Shown piece after piece: positions 26,977 to 35,803 of a stretch of DNA of 64,000 nt. Made by a program: the position numbers and the translations under genes. The notes under the pieces are model-generated. The model did not search any database. It had not been told where the DNA came from and was given only the letters and a program-made list of their open reading frames with translations. The stretch lies in contig NZ_CBDDGH010000003.1 of NCBI RefSeq assembly GCF_965227725.1, positions 372,001-436,000 of the forward strand, given 5' to 3'. Positions within the stretch are counted from its first letter, which is position 1; every line of letters begins with the position of its first letter. The stretch comes from Shimia sp965227725 (GTDB taxonomy: Bacteria; Pseudomonadota; Alphaproteobacteria; Rhodobacterales; Rhodobacteraceae).

Positions 26977-27120
26977 TCAGAGCCAAAGCCATTCAATCAC
27001 CGAAAGCACCAGAAACACAGGAATAGAAAGTCCTGTGGCCAACAGAAGGGCCGCCGCCTTCGTCCATTTGGCGCTTGGTGCGGTCTGGCCGTATACGGGG
27101 GTTTGTTTTGATTTTCTCAT
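26977..27120 (-). CDS. Small single-span membrane protein (47 residues)
   Basis: A short frame with ATG at 27118-27120 and TGA at 26977-26979. It encodes a basic N-terminus (MRKSKQTPVYGQ) followed by one hydrophobic helix (AAALLLATGLSIPVFLVLSV) and a Trp-rich end. The pattern of a basic leader and a single clean helix is unlikely by chance, but the ribosome binding site is weak. It is antisense to nothing and fills the gap between the peroxidase and the FemAB-like gene. Function unknown. Confidence 0.55.
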   Translation of the reverse strand: MRKSKQTPVYGQTAPSAKWTKAAALLLATGLSIPVFLVLSVIEWLWL

Positions 27121-27165
27121 GAGTTTATTAACCATGATTTAGGTTTCAGATGCGTTAATGGCCGC

Positions 27166-28053
27166 ATGTTTGATGCTTGCCCAGACCTCCCGCCAACCCC
27201 GCTTCAGCAAAGTGATGAATATCGCAAGGCTCTGGCGCTGACCAAGACGCAAACCTCCGCTCTGGAGGATGGTACGCTGGTGCTGCGGCGCAAATTGGCG
27301 GGTGTGTCTGTGGCAATGTTCCCCCGCGCTCAGCTCTCCCTAGACACCCTAGCCGTGCTGATCCGCAAACCTATCAAGGGCGGCAGCCTCCACAAACACC
27401 TCTTGGTGTTAAACCCCGATCAGCCCGCCCCGTGGCTGGGCAAGCTCGGCGCGGTTCCGGTGATGACCCCGCAGCACATCGCGGAGCTGTCTTTGCAGGG
27501 TGATCTCCGCGCGCAACTGCATCAAAAGTGGCGCAATCGATTGCGCTTTGCCGAACAGCAGGATCTGCGTATCACACGGCAGAACATGACACTGAAACCT
27601 GATCAGTGGCTGCTGCAACAAAACCAGGCCCAGCAGAAAGAGCGCGGCTATAACGGCTGGCCCGATGCCCTCACGCTGGCCTATGCCAAGGCAAACCCTG
27701 GGTGTGCCAAGCTCTTCACCGCTTTCTCCGGCAAGACCCCTGTCGCTGCGATGTTGTTTTTGCGACATGGGCACAGCGCGACCTATCACATCAGCCATAG
27801 CACCGCTCTGGGCCGCTCATTGGCCGCACATAACCTGCTGATGTGGCAAGGCATGTGCTGGCTGGCCACCAAAGGGGCTTTGCATCTCGATCTGGGCGTT
27901 GCCTCCACCGAAGGCTCCGCAGCAGGCCTCGCCCGATTCAAACTCGGAACCGGTGCAACGATGCGCCCACTCGGCGGCACGTGGCTCTGGTGGCCGCCCA
28001 TGCGCGGGATGCTGCGCCCCCTGAGTTTGCTGGACCAAAACCTGATGAAATAA
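27166..28053 (+). CDS. FemAB/GNAT-like acyltransferase family protein
   Basis: A 295-residue protein with a GNAT-fold C-terminal half. Features include the helix QKWRNRLRFAEQQ, the substrate-pocket motif YHISHSTALGRSLAAHNLLMW, and the end block HLDLGVASTEGSAAGLARFKLG that is typical of FemAB-like peptidyl or acyl transferases. The acceptor is unknown. It stands alone, with a near-CtrA motif (TTAA-N7-TTAG, 27128-27142) in its upstream region. Confidence 0.8.
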   Translation: MFDACPDLPPTPLQQSDEYRKALALTKTQTSALEDGTLVLRRKLAGVSVAMFPRAQLSLDTLAVLIRKPIKGGSLHKHLLVLNPDQPAPWLGKLGAVPVMTPQHIAELSLQGDLRAQLHQKWRNRLRFAEQQDLRITRQNMTLKPDQWLLQQNQAQQKERGYNGWPDALTLAYAKANPGCAKLFTAFSGKTPVAAMLFLRHGHSATYHISHSTALGRSLAAHNLLMWQGMCWLATKGALHLDLGVASTEGSAAGLARFKLGTGATMRPLGGTWLWWPPMRGMLRPLSLLDQNLMK

Positions 28054-28288
28054 GCAGGCGGCCAATCAAGCCTGCAGATGACATCAACGAGCCTCAAAGC
28101 AAATCGGGCCAAATCCTTGAGCAAATTGCACTTTTGAATTCAATTCGTAAATTCTCGGATTCAATTCAAACAATTTGCGATATTTGAGGTCTGAGAATGG
28201 CCGTTTAAAGCGCCCAAAATTAAACCCCCAATAACAAAATCCATCTACAGCGGCTCCAGTTTCAACAATGTAAGCGCAGAAACCCGCT
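28054..28288. other. AT-rich leader of the chemoreceptor gene with long inverted repeats
   Basis: Contains GCAAATTG (28121-28128) facing CAATTTGC (28171-28178), with inner TTTGAATT / AATTCAAA arms, which would make a bulged hairpin of about 60 bases. It is upstream of the chemoreceptor start at 28289. It may be an RNA structure or a regulator site; no known class was recognised. Confidence 0.4.
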
Positions 28289-30073
28289 ATGCTCTCAGTC
28301 GCAAAAAACGCCAGAATTTCGTTTAAGATCGGCGCAGCCTTCGCCACCCTCTTGATCGCCTTCGCGTCCCTCGCCTTTTATTATGTGAAATCTCTGGAGC
28401 AGGTCTCAGAGAGTGTGTCGGAAATCTACGAAAACTACTTCACGAGCACCATCAATGTGGGCGTGGCCGACTCTGCGCTGAGCCATCTGTTCATCGCCCA
28501 GAAATCCCACATCATCGCCCCTGATGATGCCGCGATGCGCGCACTTGAGGCGGAGATGGCAGAGGCAACTGCGCAGTTCACAGAGCGCATGCAGGCCTTT
28601 GAGAAAACGCTTGATCCGGGTCTGGAAACACAAGCTTTCCAAGAGCTGATGGGCAAAGCCACGCTGCTCTTGAGCCTGAATGACAAAATCATCCAGCTCA
28701 GCCAGAGCAACAATGATGAATTGGCCGCCGAACTCAGCGCAACTGAATTCGCAGCGTTGTACAAAGATATCAGCACCCTGAGCGCGACCATGCTGGCCAC
28801 CAATATCGAAGGAGCGGCGCATTACTTTGGCAAAACGCAGAGCTCCTATGACAGCACCATGCGCATCATTGTGATCGCAACTGTGGTGTTTACCCTGTTT
28901 GGCGTCTCCGTCGGGGCCTTTCTGGTCCGCTCGATCAGCAGTCCACTCGGAAAGCTGCGCGGTGTCCTCAATCAGATGGTCAAAGGCGAAGGGCAGCTTG
29001 ACGCCGCAATGCTGAACCGCCGCGACGAGATTGGCCAACTGGCCCACTCCGTAACCGACCTGAAACACGCTATTGAGGCCACCTCGCACGCAGAAGCCGC
29101 GCAAAGAGAGCGCGCAGCTCAGGAGGTGAGCCATGTTGTCGAAACACTGAGCAAAAACATTGACCAGCTGTCTCGCGGGGATCTCACCGTTTCCATCGAC
29201 GAAGCCTTCGCTGGCCAATATGAAACCCTGCGCGCCGACTTCAACCAACTTGTTGAACGTCTCTCTGATACCATCACCTCCATGAAGGATGCCTCTTCCT
29301 CCATCCGCACCGGCGCTCTGGAAATCAGCCATTCCTCCGGGGATCTGGCCCATCGCACTGAAAGCCAGGCTGCCACCTTGGAAGAGACCTCCGCCGCCAT
29401 GGATGAGATGACGGCAAGTGTGTCCGCTGCGGCTGATGCGACAACCAATGTGGCCCAGACAATGGACGAAGCGCGCGCGCAAGCCGCGAGCAGCAGCCAA
29501 ATTGTTGAGAACGCGGTGAGCGCCATGACCGAAATCGAGCACAGCTCGAGCCAGATTGCGCTGATCGTCGCCGTCATTGATGACATCGCGTTCCAGACCA
29601 ACCTTCTGGCGCTGAATGCCGGTGTCGAAGCCGCCCGCGCCGGCGATGCGGGTCGTGGTTTCGCCGTGGTCGCCTCCGAAGTGCGCTCTTTGGCGCAAAA
29701 GTCCTCGGATTCCGCCATGGAGATCAAAAACCTCATTTCTGCAAGTGCGCAGCAAGTCGACAAAGGCGTGGAGCTTGTGGGCAATGCGGGCGCTGCAATC
29801 AACGGCATTGCCGACCGCGTAAACCACATTTCCAAGTTGGTGTCCGAGCTGTCAGACAGAGCCGTGGAGCAGGCCAGCAATCTCGCCGAAATCAACAGCG
29901 GCACATCTCAACTTGAGCAAGTCACCCAGCGCAACGCTGCGATGGTGGAAGAAGCCACCGCAACCAGCCAGGTGCTCAGCAATGACGCTGAAACCCTGTC
30001 GGAAATCGTCTCGTTCTTCCAGATTGACAGCACCGAATCAGCTGTGCCCCCCGAAGAAACTATCGCCGCTTAA
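28289..30073 (+). CDS. Methyl-accepting chemotaxis protein
   Basis: A 594-residue transmembrane chemoreceptor. Segment 1 is at residues ~16-35 (GAAFATLLIAFASLAFYYV), the periplasmic helical-bundle sensor spans ~36-190, segment 2 is at ~192-214, and a HAMP domain follows (SPLGKLRGVLNQMVKGEGQ). The signalling hairpin contains the near-invariant tip DDIAFQTNLLALNAGVEAAR. There is no C-terminal CheR-docking pentapeptide. No other chemotaxis gene is in the window, so it is an orphan receptor. Confidence 0.96.
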   Translation: MLSVAKNARISFKIGAAFATLLIAFASLAFYYVKSLEQVSESVSEIYENYFTSTINVGVADSALSHLFIAQKSHIIAPDDAAMRALEAEMAEATAQFTERMQAFEKTLDPGLETQAFQELMGKATLLLSLNDKIIQLSQSNNDELAAELSATEFAALYKDISTLSATMLATNIEGAAHYFGKTQSSYDSTMRIIVIATVVFTLFGVSVGAFLVRSISSPLGKLRGVLNQMVKGEGQLDAAMLNRRDEIGQLAHSVTDLKHAIEATSHAEAAQRERAAQEVSHVVETLSKNIDQLSRGDLTVSIDEAFAGQYETLRADFNQLVERLSDTITSMKDASSSIRTGALEISHSSGDLAHRTESQAATLEETSAAMDEMTASVSAAADATTNVAQTMDEARAQAASSSQIVENAVSAMTEIEHSSSQIALIVAVIDDIAFQTNLLALNAGVEAARAGDAGRGFAVVASEVRSLAQKSSDSAMEIKNLISASAQQVDKGVELVGNAGAAINGIADRVNHISKLVSELSDRAVEQASNLAEINSGTSQLEQVTQRNAAMVEEATATSQVLSNDAETLSEIVSFFQIDSTESAVPPEETIAA

Positions 30074-30559
30074 CAGGCCTGACGGCGCTTCATCTGCACC
30101 TTTTTCGGTGTGAGCTCACATGAAGCGCCTTCAGATCGCATCGCCGCGTTCTGGCAACTACGCACCACCGCCGCGCCCAGATCTCTGCCAATAAAGGCAA
30201 TCCCGTCTCTCCGTTGCCCGAAAAGACACACCTGAGACACGAAGAGGTCCCGCACGCGTCCTAATTTTATCACAAATGAAGGGCATTTTCGTGCCCCATG
30301 ACGACACTGGGGATGACTACGGACTTTGTTCAAGTAAGTTCACGCTTTCATAACAAACTCGTTGCTTGGTGCGCACTCACACTCTAGGTAGTGTCGGTTC
30401 GCAAATAAGCATCGGGTAGAATATCCGTTGTGCTACGGGACTTACGAAACGGCCCTCGCTGGCATCCTCTCATGTGCGTTTAAGAAGTCTTTTATCTATC
30501 TGGGGTTAGCTCTCAGAGAACTATGCATTCTGCGCGCGCAGACTTAAGGAGGTGCTGAA
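30074..30559. other. Intergenic region with hairpin and 12-bp palindrome
   Basis: 486 bases. GGCGCTTCA (30084-30092) faces TGAAGCGCC (30121-30129) right after the chemoreceptor stop, a possible weak terminator; the perfect palindrome TGTGAGCTCACA (30109-30120) lies in the same structure. The remainder is leader of the RTX gene and shows no ORF. It ends in an ideal ribosome binding site, AAGGAGGT (30546-30553). Confidence 0.55.
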
Positions 30560-33286
30560 ATGTCAGGCGGTAGTGGTAGCGGGAGCGGCAGTGGGTCAGG
30601 TGGACGTCGTGGTCGCGGGAGCGGCAGCGGCAGCGGATCAGGTAGCGGCGGCGGTGGCGGCGGTCTCGCCCCCCTCACTCTGGGTCCCGATGGCGTCGTA
30701 CGCGGCGGCAACGGAAGCGACAATATCTTCCCTGGCTTCACCGATGGCGACGGCGACCGCGTAGATAGCAATGATGCGCGCCTCCCCGGAGAAGCAGGCA
30801 ATGATGACATCATCTATGCCAACGGCGGCAACGACACAGTCAACGCAAGTGATGGCAATGATTACGTTGATGCGGGTGCAGGCAATGACGTTGCCTACGG
30901 TGGCGATGGCAACGATGTGGTTGCGGGCAACGAAGGCAACGACACGGTTTATGCTGGTGAGGGCAATGACACGGTGTTCGGCGGTGGCGGCAGCGATCGC
31001 ATCTTCGCTGGCTCTGGAAATGACCGCATCTATGGGGACACCCAGACCGGAAACACCGGCAATCTGATCACCAATGGGGATTTCTCCTCAAGCTCCGGCT
31101 GGCATCGAGTAGACGAAAACAATGATGGCGTGGCGCCATTTGTTGGCGGCGGGCGTGCACAGTTCAATCAGGGTGGCCGCGCCCCAGGCGATGCGATTCA
31201 ACAGACCTTCGCAACAAATATTGGCGCAGAGCACACAGTCTCTCTGGACCTGTTTGAAGACCACTCAGGTGTCGCGCATCATGGCTTCCGCATTGATGTT
31301 CTCGACGCAGATGGCAATGTCATTTCCTCTGAATCCGTCGCGGTACAAGACGGCACGACAGAGCATGTAAGCTTTACTTTTACTGCAACAACTCCAAACA
31401 CCACGCTGCGCATTACCAACACAACAGCGACCGGTAACAGCAATGGCAGCGATGGTAAAATCGATAACGTATCCGTTATCGAAACCCCGTCTGTGGCGGG
31501 CAATGATACGATTGATGCGGGCGAAGGCCACGACTATGTGGACGGCGGCGATGGCAACGACTCGCTTCTCGGTGGCGACGGCAATGACACCGTCAATGGC
31601 GGCGTTGGCAATGACACCGTAGATGGTGGCATAGGACATGATCAAATCGACGGCGGCGCGGGCAATGACAGCCTGTACGGCCATTGGGGTGGCGACAACA
31701 TCCAAGGTGGCAGTGGCAACGACACTGTGGACGGTGGCTTCTCTACTGACCACATGGACGGTGGCGATGGCATCGACACGGTCAGCTTCCAACGTGCGTT
31801 TGGTTCGGCCGATCAAAACGTCGACCTCGACCTGCAGGCTGGCACAGCTCGTCTAAGCGATGGCACGACGGAAACTGCCACCAACTTTGAAAACGCAATC
31901 GGCAGCGCCGGTGACGACACGCTTGCCGGTACCGATGGTACCAACGTGATTCAAGGTGCGGACGGCGACGATGTGATTGACGGCCGCGGCGGTGATGACA
32001 TCTTGATTGGCGGAGACGGCAAAGACGTCGTTTCCGGTGGCGACGGCCGCGACTATCTGGAAGGCGGTGACGGCAGCGATACGCTTTATGGCGGCGCCGC
32101 AAATGACACGCTTGATGGTGGCGATGGGGATGACACCCTGTTTGGCAACGAAGGTTACGACACCTTTGTCAGCAGCGATGGCAGCGACAGCATCGTCGGC
32201 GGTCTTGGCCGCGACACCTACAAGAGCGCCGACCCTGCGGATGAGCACATTGATGCCTTCATCGACGATGGTGGCAACGGTCACATCGACAAACTGATCG
32301 AGGGCTCACGCGATACGGTCAATCAGGTCGAGCATTTTGTTGCAGATGAGACTGCAAATGATGACTCCATTACGCTGACCACCAATGTCACCGACGTGTC
32401 AACGATCACGGGCTTTGACAACAGTGCCTCCGGGGTGTTCACCCCCAACAACGGCGCTGCGATCAACTTTGGTGGCCCGGGCCAGCCCACGCTGCGCGAC
32501 ATTCTGGACGGCAATGTTCCGAATGTGTCGCCAGGCGGCACCTACCGGATCACCGATGGCGACGAAAGCGGCCAAGTTGGCAATATCTCCTTTGAGAACT
32601 TCGAAGAGATCAACTTCACCGTTGTCTGCTTTGCCCGCGGCACGCAAATCGCAACCTCGGAAGGCGAGGTCGCCATTGAGACCCTGTCGGTTGGCGACAA
32701 GGTGATGACCAAGGACAACGGCGCGCAGCCTATCCGCTGGATCGGCAACCGTCATATCTCGGCGGAGGAGCTTGAAAAGCACCCGAACCTGAAGCCCGTG
32801 CGCATCTCTGCCGGCGCTTTGGGGCCGGACATGCCCAAGCGTGACCTGGTGGTCAGCCCACAGCACCGGATCTTTGTCAGCTCCAAAATTGCCGAGCGCA
32901 TGTTTGGCAAAAGTGAGGTGCTGATCGCCGCCAAGAAGCTGACCATGTTCAAAGGCATTGATGTGGTGGAGGACAACCCGGATGGCGTGTCCTACTATCA
33001 CTTCCTCTGCGAGAACCACGAGCTGGTCTGGTCGGAAGGCACTGTGACCGAAACCCTCTTCACCGGCACCGAAGCGCTTAAGTCCCTTTCCCCGGAGGCG
33101 CGGGACGAGATCTTTGCCATCTTCCCGGAGCTCAAGACCGGCGGGGAAAATGGCATTCCGATGATCGCGCGCGCCACACCAAAAGGCGCAGAGCTGCGGG
33201 TATTCTTGGAGCGCATGCAGCGGAACCGTAAAGCGCTGGTGGATCCCAAAGTGACGACTTCCGCCGACGTTCAAATCCGTCAGTGA
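30560..33286 (+). CDS. RTX repeat protein with jelly-roll domain and C-terminal Hint domain
   Basis: A 908-residue secreted-type protein, probably exported by a type I system. Residues 1-36 are a Gly/Ser/Arg low-complexity stretch. Calcium-binding GGxGNDxx repeats occupy ~95-160, ~315-420 and ~455-560. Residues ~170-310 (NLITNGDFSSSSGWH to KIDNVSVIE) look like a CBM/DUF642-type beta-sandwich. A Hint (hedgehog/intein-type autoprocessing) domain begins at C690 in VVCFARGTQIAT and runs to ~850, as in roseobacter Hint_2 proteins. The Shine-Dalgarno AAGGAGGT is perfect, predicting high translation. The next gene starts 8 bases downstream. Confidence 0.92.
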   Translation: MSGGSGSGSGSGSGGRRGRGSGSGSGSGSGGGGGGLAPLTLGPDGVVRGGNGSDNIFPGFTDGDGDRVDSNDARLPGEAGNDDIIYANGGNDTVNASDGNDYVDAGAGNDVAYGGDGNDVVAGNEGNDTVYAGEGNDTVFGGGGSDRIFAGSGNDRIYGDTQTGNTGNLITNGDFSSSSGWHRVDENNDGVAPFVGGGRAQFNQGGRAPGDAIQQTFATNIGAEHTVSLDLFEDHSGVAHHGFRIDVLDADGNVISSESVAVQDGTTEHVSFTFTATTPNTTLRITNTTATGNSNGSDGKIDNVSVIETPSVAGNDTIDAGEGHDYVDGGDGNDSLLGGDGNDTVNGGVGNDTVDGGIGHDQIDGGAGNDSLYGHWGGDNIQGGSGNDTVDGGFSTDHMDGGDGIDTVSFQRAFGSADQNVDLDLQAGTARLSDGTTETATNFENAIGSAGDDTLAGTDGTNVIQGADGDDVIDGRGGDDILIGGDGKDVVSGGDGRDYLEGGDGSDTLYGGAANDTLDGGDGDDTLFGNEGYDTFVSSDGSDSIVGGLGRDTYKSADPADEHIDAFIDDGGNGHIDKLIEGSRDTVNQVEHFVADETANDDSITLTTNVTDVSTITGFDNSASGVFTPNNGAAINFGGPGQPTLRDILDGNVPNVSPGGTYRITDGDESGQVGNISFENFEEINFTVVCFARGTQIATSEGEVAIETLSVGDKVMTKDNGAQPIRWIGNRHISAEELEKHPNLKPVRISAGALGPDMPKRDLVVSPQHRIFVSSKIAERMFGKSEVLIAAKKLTMFKGIDVVEDNPDGVSYYHFLCENHELVWSEGTVTETLFTGTEALKSLSPEARDEIFAIFPELKTGGENGIPMIARATPKGAELRVFLERMQRNRKALVDPKVTTSADVQIRQ

Positions 33287-33294
33287 GGTAAGCC

Positions 33295-34332
33295 ATGAAG
33301 GACACGCACAGCGTGGACCGTGTCGGTGGAGTTGAGGTTGCAAGCCTCATCTCGGCCACAGAAAAACTCCTCGGGCAGCCGGTGATCAAAGCCAGCTGCC
33401 CGGGTGGGCGTGACCGGGCGGTTTTTCGGATGTATCTGGAAGATCAAACGGTGATTGTGTCCCGACGGGACAACACCAAAGGCGCTGCACGGGAGCGGCG
33501 CATTTTGGAGCATGTCGCCCCCTGCACAGATCATTTCCCTCAACTGATTGGGGAGCATCAAGGGTTTCTGTTTCAGACAGATATGGGCCCGGTGAGTCTC
33601 GCAAATCGGATCGGCGCCATACGTCCCGCTGAACAAAAGGCGCTGTTTGACGACGCCATTGTTTCGGTCTTCAACTATCAAATGCACATCGGCCGCCCCT
33701 TGCCTCAAGCTGAGGTGCCTGTGCTGTTTCAGGACAATGCGAAGCGTCAGTATTTTTGTGACGGCCCCATTCGCACGGCATCGGTCTTTGGTCTGACGCT
33801 TAACGGATACGATCCCGACAAGCTTGCAATCGAATTTGCGCCAACAGACGCGTTCTTTCTGAAATGGGACAACCGGCTCGCAAACGCTTCTGTCGCACCA
33901 TCAGGCACAATTGGCTGGTTTGATTTTGAGGACAGTTTTGTCGGTTCAGGTTTTGAAGATCTGGCTTGGTTGGCAGCCGACGAATATCATGCGCTGTCTT
34001 TTGCCGACATTTACCCGCTCTTTGTCGCGCGGATCGAAGAATATCACGGGCTGGCCGCCCCACTTGTGTTGCGCCGGTTTCATTTGATGACCACCCTCCT
34101 GATCGCGCTACGCACGCGCCGCATCGGGCGTCACCTGATCAAACGACGCCGTTGGTACACCCGGCAGGAGATCGACAGGTCAGACCGCGTTGGCGCGCAT
34201 CCGGAGATGGTTCAGGCCCTGCTGCTGCGTGGCGAGACCTTCGCAGCGATGGAGAAAGAAACCTGGCCTCTCGTGAGAATGTTTGAGCAGATCCGCGAAC
34301 AGCTCCAGGGCGCCCGAGGCTCGGCTGCCTGA
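33295..34332 (+). CDS. APH-fold kinase-like phosphotransferase
   Basis: A 345-residue protein of the aminoglycoside-phosphotransferase/choline-kinase fold. The catalytic loop appears as KWDNRLANASV (Asp and Asn in the usual D-x(4)-N spacing, with the usual His replaced), and the metal-binding acid as GWFDFED, followed by the DLAWLAADEY helix. No signal peptide. It begins eight bases after the RTX-Hint gene and shares its terminator, so the two are co-transcribed. Substrate unknown; the pairing suggests a role linked to the secreted protein or a surface glycan. Confidence 0.8.
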   Translation: MKDTHSVDRVGGVEVASLISATEKLLGQPVIKASCPGGRDRAVFRMYLEDQTVIVSRRDNTKGAARERRILEHVAPCTDHFPQLIGEHQGFLFQTDMGPVSLANRIGAIRPAEQKALFDDAIVSVFNYQMHIGRPLPQAEVPVLFQDNAKRQYFCDGPIRTASVFGLTLNGYDPDKLAIEFAPTDAFFLKWDNRLANASVAPSGTIGWFDFEDSFVGSGFEDLAWLAADEYHALSFADIYPLFVARIEEYHGLAAPLVLRRFHLMTTLLIALRTRRIGRHLIKRRRWYTRQEIDRSDRVGAHPEMVQALLLRGETFAAMEKETWPLVRMFEQIREQLQGARGSAA

Positions 34333-34355
34333 CATATGAAAGTGCATTTCATATG
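34333..34355. repeat. Perfect 9-bp inverted repeat after the kinase-like gene
   Basis: CATATGAAA (34333-34341) and TTTCATATG (34347-34355) with a five-base spacer, beginning at the stop codon. It could be a first, AT-rich stem upstream of the main terminator. Confidence 0.5.
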
Positions 34356-34385
34356 CGCTTACTGGAACGAAAAACCTCTCAAAGG

Positions 34386-34425
34386 AATAAGAGCGCAGAC
34401 GCCCCCATCTGCGCTCTTATTTTAG
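34386..34425 (+). terminator. Strong rho-independent terminator
   Basis: Perfect 14-bp stem AATAAGAGCGCAGA / TCTGCGCTCTTATT with an eight-base loop, followed by TTAGTTT. It ends the RTX-kinase transcription unit; the A/U flanks also allow function on the minus strand. Confidence 0.92.
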
Positions 34426-34569
34426 TTTAGCGACGGTATTCAAACCAATTGAACTCGTTACTTAAATTGGGTCTTCGAAATTAGATCCCAAATGCATGCG
34501 CGCATTTCTGATCTTTTTGCCAAAAGAAATTTCCGACTGTTAAACCTCACGGCCTGCGCTGAGCTCTGA

Positions 34570-35283
34570 TTAGCACCCAGTGCGTTTGACAACTGCTTGC
34601 GACGTCTTAAGCACAATGCGGATGTCAAATCCCATGCTCATGCGCTGCAGGTATTCGTAGTCCATAGCCACACGGTCGTCATAAGAAACGCTATTGCGAC
34701 CGGATACCTGCCAAAGACCCGTAATACCCGGTTTCTGAGCGAGGTAGAATTCTTCGCCGTGACCGTATTTCTTAAGTTCATCCTGAACAACAGGACGCGG
34801 CCCGACAAAACTCATTTCGCCGACCAGAACATTCCAAATCTGCGGCAATTCATCCAAGCTGGTTTTTCTCAAAAAATCACCAAACTTTGTAATACGCGGA
34901 TCATCAGTCAGTTTATGGTTTTCATACCACTCTTTTGCCGCTTCCGGATTTTCACTCAGATAGGCTTGGAGCTTTTCCTCTGCCCCCATAACCATTGTGC
35001 GCACTTTCCAGCATTTGAATTTGCGACCGTCTTTTCCGACACGTACATGGCCAAAAAAGCCACTGCCGCCGTCGCGACGCGTCACAGCCCAAAGGCAAAA
35101 AATGACCGGCGCCAAAACCGGAAGCATGATCAAGGCCAGGATAACATCGAAGGCACGCTTACCAGCACGGCGATAAAACCGGTTTGCCGAAGCGCTGACA
35201 GTAGCCTTGGTGGCTGATCTTTCATCAGAGCGAGTGAAACTCTGTCGGGCGAACAAAAATCGTTCTTCCACAATATCTTTCAT
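34570..35283 (-). CDS. exoY: Undecaprenyl-phosphate sugar transferase (initiating glycosyltransferase)
   Basis: A 237-residue monotopic membrane enzyme of the ExoY/WbaP/PglC family that loads the first sugar-1-phosphate onto undecaprenyl phosphate. Features are the basic/hydrophobic entry (KRAFDVILALIMLPVLAPVIF, residues ~45-65), KCWKVRTMV, the catalytic LRKTSLDELPQIWNVL with its Asp-Glu pair, and VGPRPVV. ATG 35283 is used instead of an upstream TTG. It is the last gene of the leftward polymer-assembly arm and is separated from the ExoF-like gene by ~520 AT-rich bases. Confidence 0.93.
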   Translation of the reverse strand: MKDIVEERFLFARQSFTRSDERSATKATVSASANRFYRRAGKRAFDVILALIMLPVLAPVIFCLWAVTRRDGGSGFFGHVRVGKDGRKFKCWKVRTMVMGAEEKLQAYLSENPEAAKEWYENHKLTDDPRITKFGDFLRKTSLDELPQIWNVLVGEMSFVGPRPVVQDELKKYGHGEEFYLAQKPGITGLWQVSGRNSVSYDDRVAMDYEYLQRMSMGFDIRIVLKTSQAVVKRTGC

Positions 35284-35803
35284 GACCAAAACTCAAAACA
35301 GAACTTACGAAAAATAGCGAAAAGTATTCTTAGGTATTGGATAAACAGTAGTTTGATTCTGATTGTAAGTAAATTTTTAACTTATCTATATTCGTGGCTT
35401 TTCTGCACTGCAGAGATTTATTGATTCTCCATTTTTTGGTGCCGCGCGTTAGTCAGGAAAACCTGACTAATTTACATAAAAAAGAAATCACCCTGAAATT
35501 CACGCACAATTAGATTGCGCCATTTAGCGAATTGGAAAGTGAATTTGTCCTCAAGTTAAATTTAGAAAATACGCATAAACGACATATACTTACACAAAGC
35601 ATTCCAACAAATACCACCTGCGAAATAAGCGTATGAATCTCTCGTAAAACAAGGGGATTTGCGCCCTTTATGACATCCCCTCATTTGGGAGGGCATCGAG
35701 ACGCAGGCATTCATTTATTGGCGTATTTCCTTCAGGGAGTTCACAATAAACGTGTTTTCCAAGACCGGATTCAGTGCAGCTGCAGCGCCCAAAATATCAA
35801 CAC
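35284..35803. other. AT-rich intergenic region upstream of exoY with two inverted repeats
   Basis: 520 bases, clearly more AT-rich than its neighbours. It holds TTAGTCAGG (35449-35457) facing CCTGACTAA (35462-35470) with a four-base loop, and GGGGAT (35653-35658) facing ATCCCC (35675-35680); the latter, read leftward, is followed by CCTTGTTTTA and may terminate part of the exoF transcripts. The rest probably holds a separate exoY promoter. No gene is convincing. Confidence 0.55.
35449..35470. promoter_or_regulatory. TCAGG/CCTGA inverted repeat upstream of exoY
   Basis: Perfect 9-bp dyad with core half-sites TCAGG and CCTGA, 166 bases upstream of the exoY start. Related half-sites recur upstream of the spike gene (42555) and of manC (50289, 50321), suggesting a shared regulator of the locus; this is inference. 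Confidence 0.45.

Noticed and set aside
28406..29827. A 473-codon frame opposite the chemoreceptor gene
   Set aside because: Antisense shadow of a clear methyl-accepting chemotaxis protein; low-complexity composition and no domain.
30800..32170. Tandem repeats that might be taken for a CRISPR or satellite array
   Set aside because: The repeats are in frame, degenerate and encode the GGxGxD calcium-binding nonapeptides of the RTX protein.
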